DNA of 64,000 nt from Schistosoma haematobium (taxonomy: Eukaryota; Platyhelminthes; Trematoda; Strigeidida; Schistosomatidae): positions 37,237,523-37,301,522 of the forward strand of contig NC_067198.1 of assembly GCF_000699445.3 (NCBI RefSeq). Reading direction: 5' to 3'. Position 1 is the stretch's first letter; each line of letters starts with the position of its first letter. The translations under genes and the position numbers were made by a program. Below are positions 60,466 to 64,000 of this stretch, in pieces. The notes under the pieces were generated by a model that was not told where the DNA came from, made no database searches, and worked only from the letters and a program-made list of their open reading frames with translations.

Positions 60466-61084
60466 GTAAGTTCTTAAAAAACTGTTCTGAGATTGTTTTA
60501 TTACTAGGCGTATCAACCGTTTATTTATGTGCTAACGAGATTCACTCATCTGGTTTTATTTTAACTTCTAGACTCTGATAGAAGGTATCTAATCATACAA
60601 AATGAATACGTCTTAGTAAGATCGATATCGAGCATCAGATGTCTAGTTTGAAAAGGCTCAACTAAGTCATGCACTTTCTTGATTTGAATTTTTTGCTATA
60701 AATTTATTGAACGTCAGCACCCGGGCAGTACCAGCCCACACACAAATCAATGGACTTGTGTAGTGTATATGTATTCGGTGCCTCTTTGTACCAATATTTT
60801 TGTTCAAATAAATAAATAAAGTAAAATAAAAAAACAAATAAATACCTTAAAATCCATGATCGTCTGGTCAAATTGAAAGTCAAGACTGATGTATATATTA
60901 TTGAACTAGTTTGTATGGCATAAGCAATCTCTAAATTTATTTATCATTTCTTGGTCTAGGCCATTCGAAACTCAATTTTCGATTATTTCCGAACTTTTGA
61001 ATTAAGTTTCATAACTTTCTACCTCTATATCAGCATAATAATAATAGTTAAAAATACATTTCAGTTTCATCCCACTATTTATTA
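60466..61084. other. GIT intron 3, start
   Basis: Begins GTAAGTTC. Contains a truncated RTE-B derivative (listed separately); otherwise unrecognised AT-rich sequence. Confidence 0.5.
60716..60835 (+). mobile_element. 5'-truncated short RTE-B derivative
   Basis: The last ~120 bp of the short derivative: GCACCCGGGCAGTA, then CAGCCCACACACAAATCAAT, GTACCAATATTTTTGTTC and an AAATAAATAAA tail. The internal jump from the 5' UTR to the 3' end is present, so it derives from the short form and not from full-length RTE-B. Confidence 0.8.
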
Positions 61085-61330
61085 TCTGTGCCAACCAGTA
61101 ATCCGAACAAAAAAGGCTGAGGAGGTTGGATTGAAGAAAACGGGAATGTAATAAAAAGGAATGAAGGAACGATGAAGCTTGCAAGAGACAATTGATAGGA
61201 CATGTGCAAATGAAGCGTTAAATGTGTGGTTTTGATATTTTACGTAGATACTCTGTAATGTATCAAATAATAAATTGGTCATCCCTACTTAACTTTTTCG
61301 TTCACTATAACACTATATATATCCGTTCTT
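61085..61330 (+). repeat. dispersed repeat X
   Basis: Matches 40657-40880 in block order (AAAGGCTGAGGAGGTTGGAT; CAAATGAAGC; ATATTTTACGTAGATACTCT; AATAAATTGGTCATCCC). Confidence 0.6.
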
Positions 61331-61848
61331 TTTCACAACTTTACCAGCACTCAAAAAGAACCCAATAGGACTAGGCGTAGATCTCAAACCCCCGAATGCC
61401 CTGGTACGGCCGAGAGTGTGGAGAGTCCGCTCTCCCTCTCGAAATACTCTCACACGGCCACGCGTATACAGCCTCTGCCAGGGAAGTCCTACTCATTGCC
61501 TTCTCGTGGCGGGGGTGTTGTTTACGAAAATGAGAGGACGAAAAGCGAATGTCCGGCGCTTTAACCGGATCACAAACCAATGGTGCACATGGGCTCCAGT
61601 ATCCTGCGGGAACAAATGGTGTATGAACCAATCGTTGGTCACCGGCTACCATGGGATTGCATCTCCTTACGATGCTCCACTGCCTTGTGGGTTAGACCTT
61701 TAGGTTAAAGGCTCGGGGAGTGGCCCCCTAAGATAACCACCTGCTTCGGTTTGGGCACCCGGGCAGTATCACAGCCCACACACAAACGATGAACTCTATG
61801 ACTATGGCAACTACTTTTCTCGCTCCGAAAAACAATCAATCAATTCAA

Positions 61849-61915
61849 ATAATTATCATTACTATTATTGTCATTATTAATACTATTATTATTATTACTA
61901 CTACTACTATTATTA

Positions 61916-61952
<37 letters not shown>

Positions 61953-61960
61953 CCACATTA
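61849..61960. repeat. (ATT)n microsatellite in RTE-B 5' UTR
   Basis: Long ATT/TTA run, the equivalent of 39975-40031 but about twice as long. Confidence 0.9.
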
Positions 61961-62053
61961 TTCACCCTCTTTTATACTTATACAGTGGCTCGTCTTTGGT
62001 GGAAATCCGACTGTATCTAAGCGTTCTCGAGTCACTGTCCGGTCGAAAATTGT

Positions 62054-64000
62054 ATGTTACCATCGAATATGAGTACTGAAGCAGTTTTTCTGAAACCACG
62101 TGCGCCATTCAAACTGGCAGCCTTCAACGTTCGCACACTTATGCAGGTTGGTCAACAGATAGGGCTGGCTATGTCTTTGGAAAGTCTTAATATCGATGTC
62201 TGCTATCTATCCGAGACTGCTCCAGTATCCTGCGGGAACAAATGGCATATGAACCAATCGTTGGTCACCGGCTACCATGGGACTGCATCTCCTTACGATG
62301 CTCCACTGCCTTGTGGGTTAGACCTTTAGGTCAAAGGCTCAGGGTGTGGCCCCTAAGATAACCACCTGCTTCGGTCTGGGCACCCGGGCAGTAACGCAGC
62401 CCACACGCAATTAATGAACTGAAATTGTGTGGCGCATATATGTTTGGCGCACTCCTGTACCAATATATATGTGTTCAAATAAATAATCCGAGACCCATAT
62501 TCAAGACTCTGGTGAAGTACTACAAATTCGATCTCCATCTGTCACTTCAAAAGCTTGTTTTACGTGCGCTTATCCGAGGACCCTGTGGCATCTTCGTCTG
62601 GTCTTGCTGGCGTTGGTGTCACACTGAGCGCTAGAGCTGAGGCAGCACTAGTCGATTGGATCCCCATCAACAGTCGGTTATGTGCTATTAGATTAGAGAG
62701 TTCCATCAAAGTGAGAAGAAATCGGCGTTAGAAACGATGTCTTTTCGTCATCTCCACCTATGCCCCAACAGATTGCAGCCCAGATGCAATCAAGGATGAG
62801 CTTTACCACCAGTTAACTGTTCTTCTCCAGAAAGTGCGTTCGACAGATATTGTAGTACTAGCCGGAGACTTGAATGCTCAGGTCGGGCGTCTAGGCACAG
62901 AAGAGAGTCGTTTAGGTGGCCGATGAAGACTCGTTGGTCGCAGGTCAGATAACGGGGACCGTCTACTGCAACTGTGCACAGACCACAACCTGTTTCTGGC
63001 TAGCACTAACTTCCGGCACAGTCATCGCCTATGTGCCACCTGTCGTCCTCCCTCTGCATCTCAAGCCTGGACTCAGATTGATCACATCGCGATCAGCTAC
63101 CGCTGGCGTGGTTGTGTACAAGACTGCAGCTCCTTTTGGAGTACCTATCTGGACTCTGACCATGCCTTGGTCTGCGCCAATCTTGCCTTACTTTTCAGTG
63201 GACAACGAAGTGACCGCCATCAACGGATTGATATTAGCAAGCTGGTTGCAACTTCTGTTGCAAGTAAGTATCCAACCGAGCTAGCCTCTAGGCTAGCTAC
63301 CACTACACCGAAAAGTATAGATGAGCATTGGTTGCAATTGCATGACGCCATGAAAATGGCGGGTACAGTCAGTTGTGGGTTTGCGAAACGTCCCGCTTGT
63401 AAGCACTGGGTTTCTGCAGGTTCCTTACAACTCATTGAAGCCCGTCGGTCTACTCCGGGTGACCGTGAGTTTGACCATAAACGAAGGATGTTACATAAGG
63501 AAATTGAGCAAAGCTTGCGTAAGGACCGAGAAGCCTGGTGGTCGAAGCGTGCTAATGAGCTGGAAGCAGCAGCTGCATCTGGTAACTACCGGAAGCTCTT
63601 CCAGCTCATCCGAGCCACTGGCAGCAAGAAGTCTGGTGTGAGAGAAACAATCTGCGAGGATGATGGGATGCTAATCACTAACATCCATCGACGTCTTGGA
63701 CGATGGGCAGAATTTTTCGAAGGGCAGTTCAACTGGCCTGCTGATCCGGCAACATCGGTCAGACTGTCCTGCCCTCCATGGCCGGTGACGACTGACCCAC
63801 CAACCGAGGAGGAAGTTCGCAAGGAACTCCAACTCTTGAAGCGTTACAAATCACCTGGCTCAGATGACTTACCTCCGACTCTTTTTAAAGATGGTGGTGA
63901 CTTTTTGACTAAGGAATTGACGACGTTGTTTACAAATGTTTGGGAACTAGAGAGTGTACCAACGTCATGGAATGAGTCGATAGTTGTCCCTATCTTTAAA
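62054..64000 (+). pseudogene. RTE-B endonuclease part, interrupted
   Basis: Opens MLPSNMSTEAVFLKPRAPFK, then FNVRTLMQVGQQIGLA and VCYLSET, where the nested insert splits the SETRIQD motif. After 62495 it resumes with the sequence for RIQDSGEV. Further frameshifts follow: WHLRLVLLALVSH near 62580, a stop after KVRRNRR near 62730, and a shifted frame at 62916-63284. The linker frame at about 63480-63990 (LRKDREAWWSKRANELEAAA) is open. Inactive copy. Confidence 0.85.
62218..62485 (+). mobile_element. short RTE-B derivative nested in RTE-B
   Basis: A 268-bp 5'-truncated short derivative from TGCTCCAGTATCCTGCGG to GTTCAAATAAATA. It is flanked by the perfect 9-bp duplication ATCCGAGAC (62209-62217 and 62486-62494). 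The target is the SETRIQD codons of the host RTE-B. Confidence 0.93.

Larger units (their letters stand above)
61387..64000 (+). mobile_element. RTE-B LINE, second copy, running off the window
   Basis: Starts with CCCCCGAATGCCCTGGTACG, carries the whole 5' UTR including an (ATT)n tract at 61849-61960, and then the EN-RT region from 62054 to the window end (RT not yet reached; the last part encodes the linker matching KSPGPDDLPPALFKDGG). It is interrupted at 62218-62485 by a short RTE-B derivative. Located in GIT intron 3, sense orientation. Confidence 0.9.

Overview
This window is animal nuclear DNA and almost certainly comes from a schistosome (family Schistosomatidae). The evidence is an AT-rich background, genes with tiny introns (33-48 nt) at their 5' ends and very long 3' introns, an Smalpha-type SINE carrying a hammerhead ribozyme, several RTE-type LINEs of the SR2 kind, CR1-like LINEs, Penelope-like elements and an LTR element. 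I cannot tell the species. The family labels RTE-A, RTE-B, RTE-C, PLE and repeat X are mine.

Four host genes can be supported: a NEMP/TMEM194-type inner nuclear membrane protein in one exon (9057-10493, +); URM1 (33974-34261, +); BBS5 (34354-44789, -), rebuilt here as nine exons whose 975-base reading frame closes exactly; and the 5' end of a GIT-type ArfGAP gene (58962-60465, +, three exons, running off the right edge). URM1 and BBS5 are convergent, with 92 bp between their stop codons.

Nearly all other recognisable sequence is mobile DNA, much of it nested. 1-8.9 kb: a CR1 relic joined to an RTE-C relic that has two inserts, then an LTR element with 384-bp LTRs and no pol gene. 11.5-18.5 kb: a short RTE-B derivative, an inverted pair of Smalpha elements with a hammerhead, and a full-length RTE-A that landed inside one Smalpha copy. 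20.8-30.3 kb: a long RTE-C, RTE-A fragments and relics, a U6 snRNA/RTE-B chimera and a short RTE-C insertion. 30.6-32.3 kb: a Penelope-like relic with a hammerhead. 36.6-40.6 kb: a full-length RTE-B in the last BBS5 intron. 42.3-43.0 kb: a hairpin element in another BBS5 intron. 48.1-51.0 kb: a Penelope-like element made of two nearly identical 1.1-kb inverted arms, each with a hammerhead, all inside one 12-bp target-site duplication. 52.7-57.9 kb: CR1 and RTE relics. 60.7-64 kb: another RTE-B in the GIT intron with a nested short derivative.

The strongest unusual items are the U6/RTE chimera (26880-27508), the inverted-arm Penelope-like element (48151-50947), and the short RTE-B derivatives that keep only the 5' UTR and 3' end of their parent and appear to be mobilised by it.
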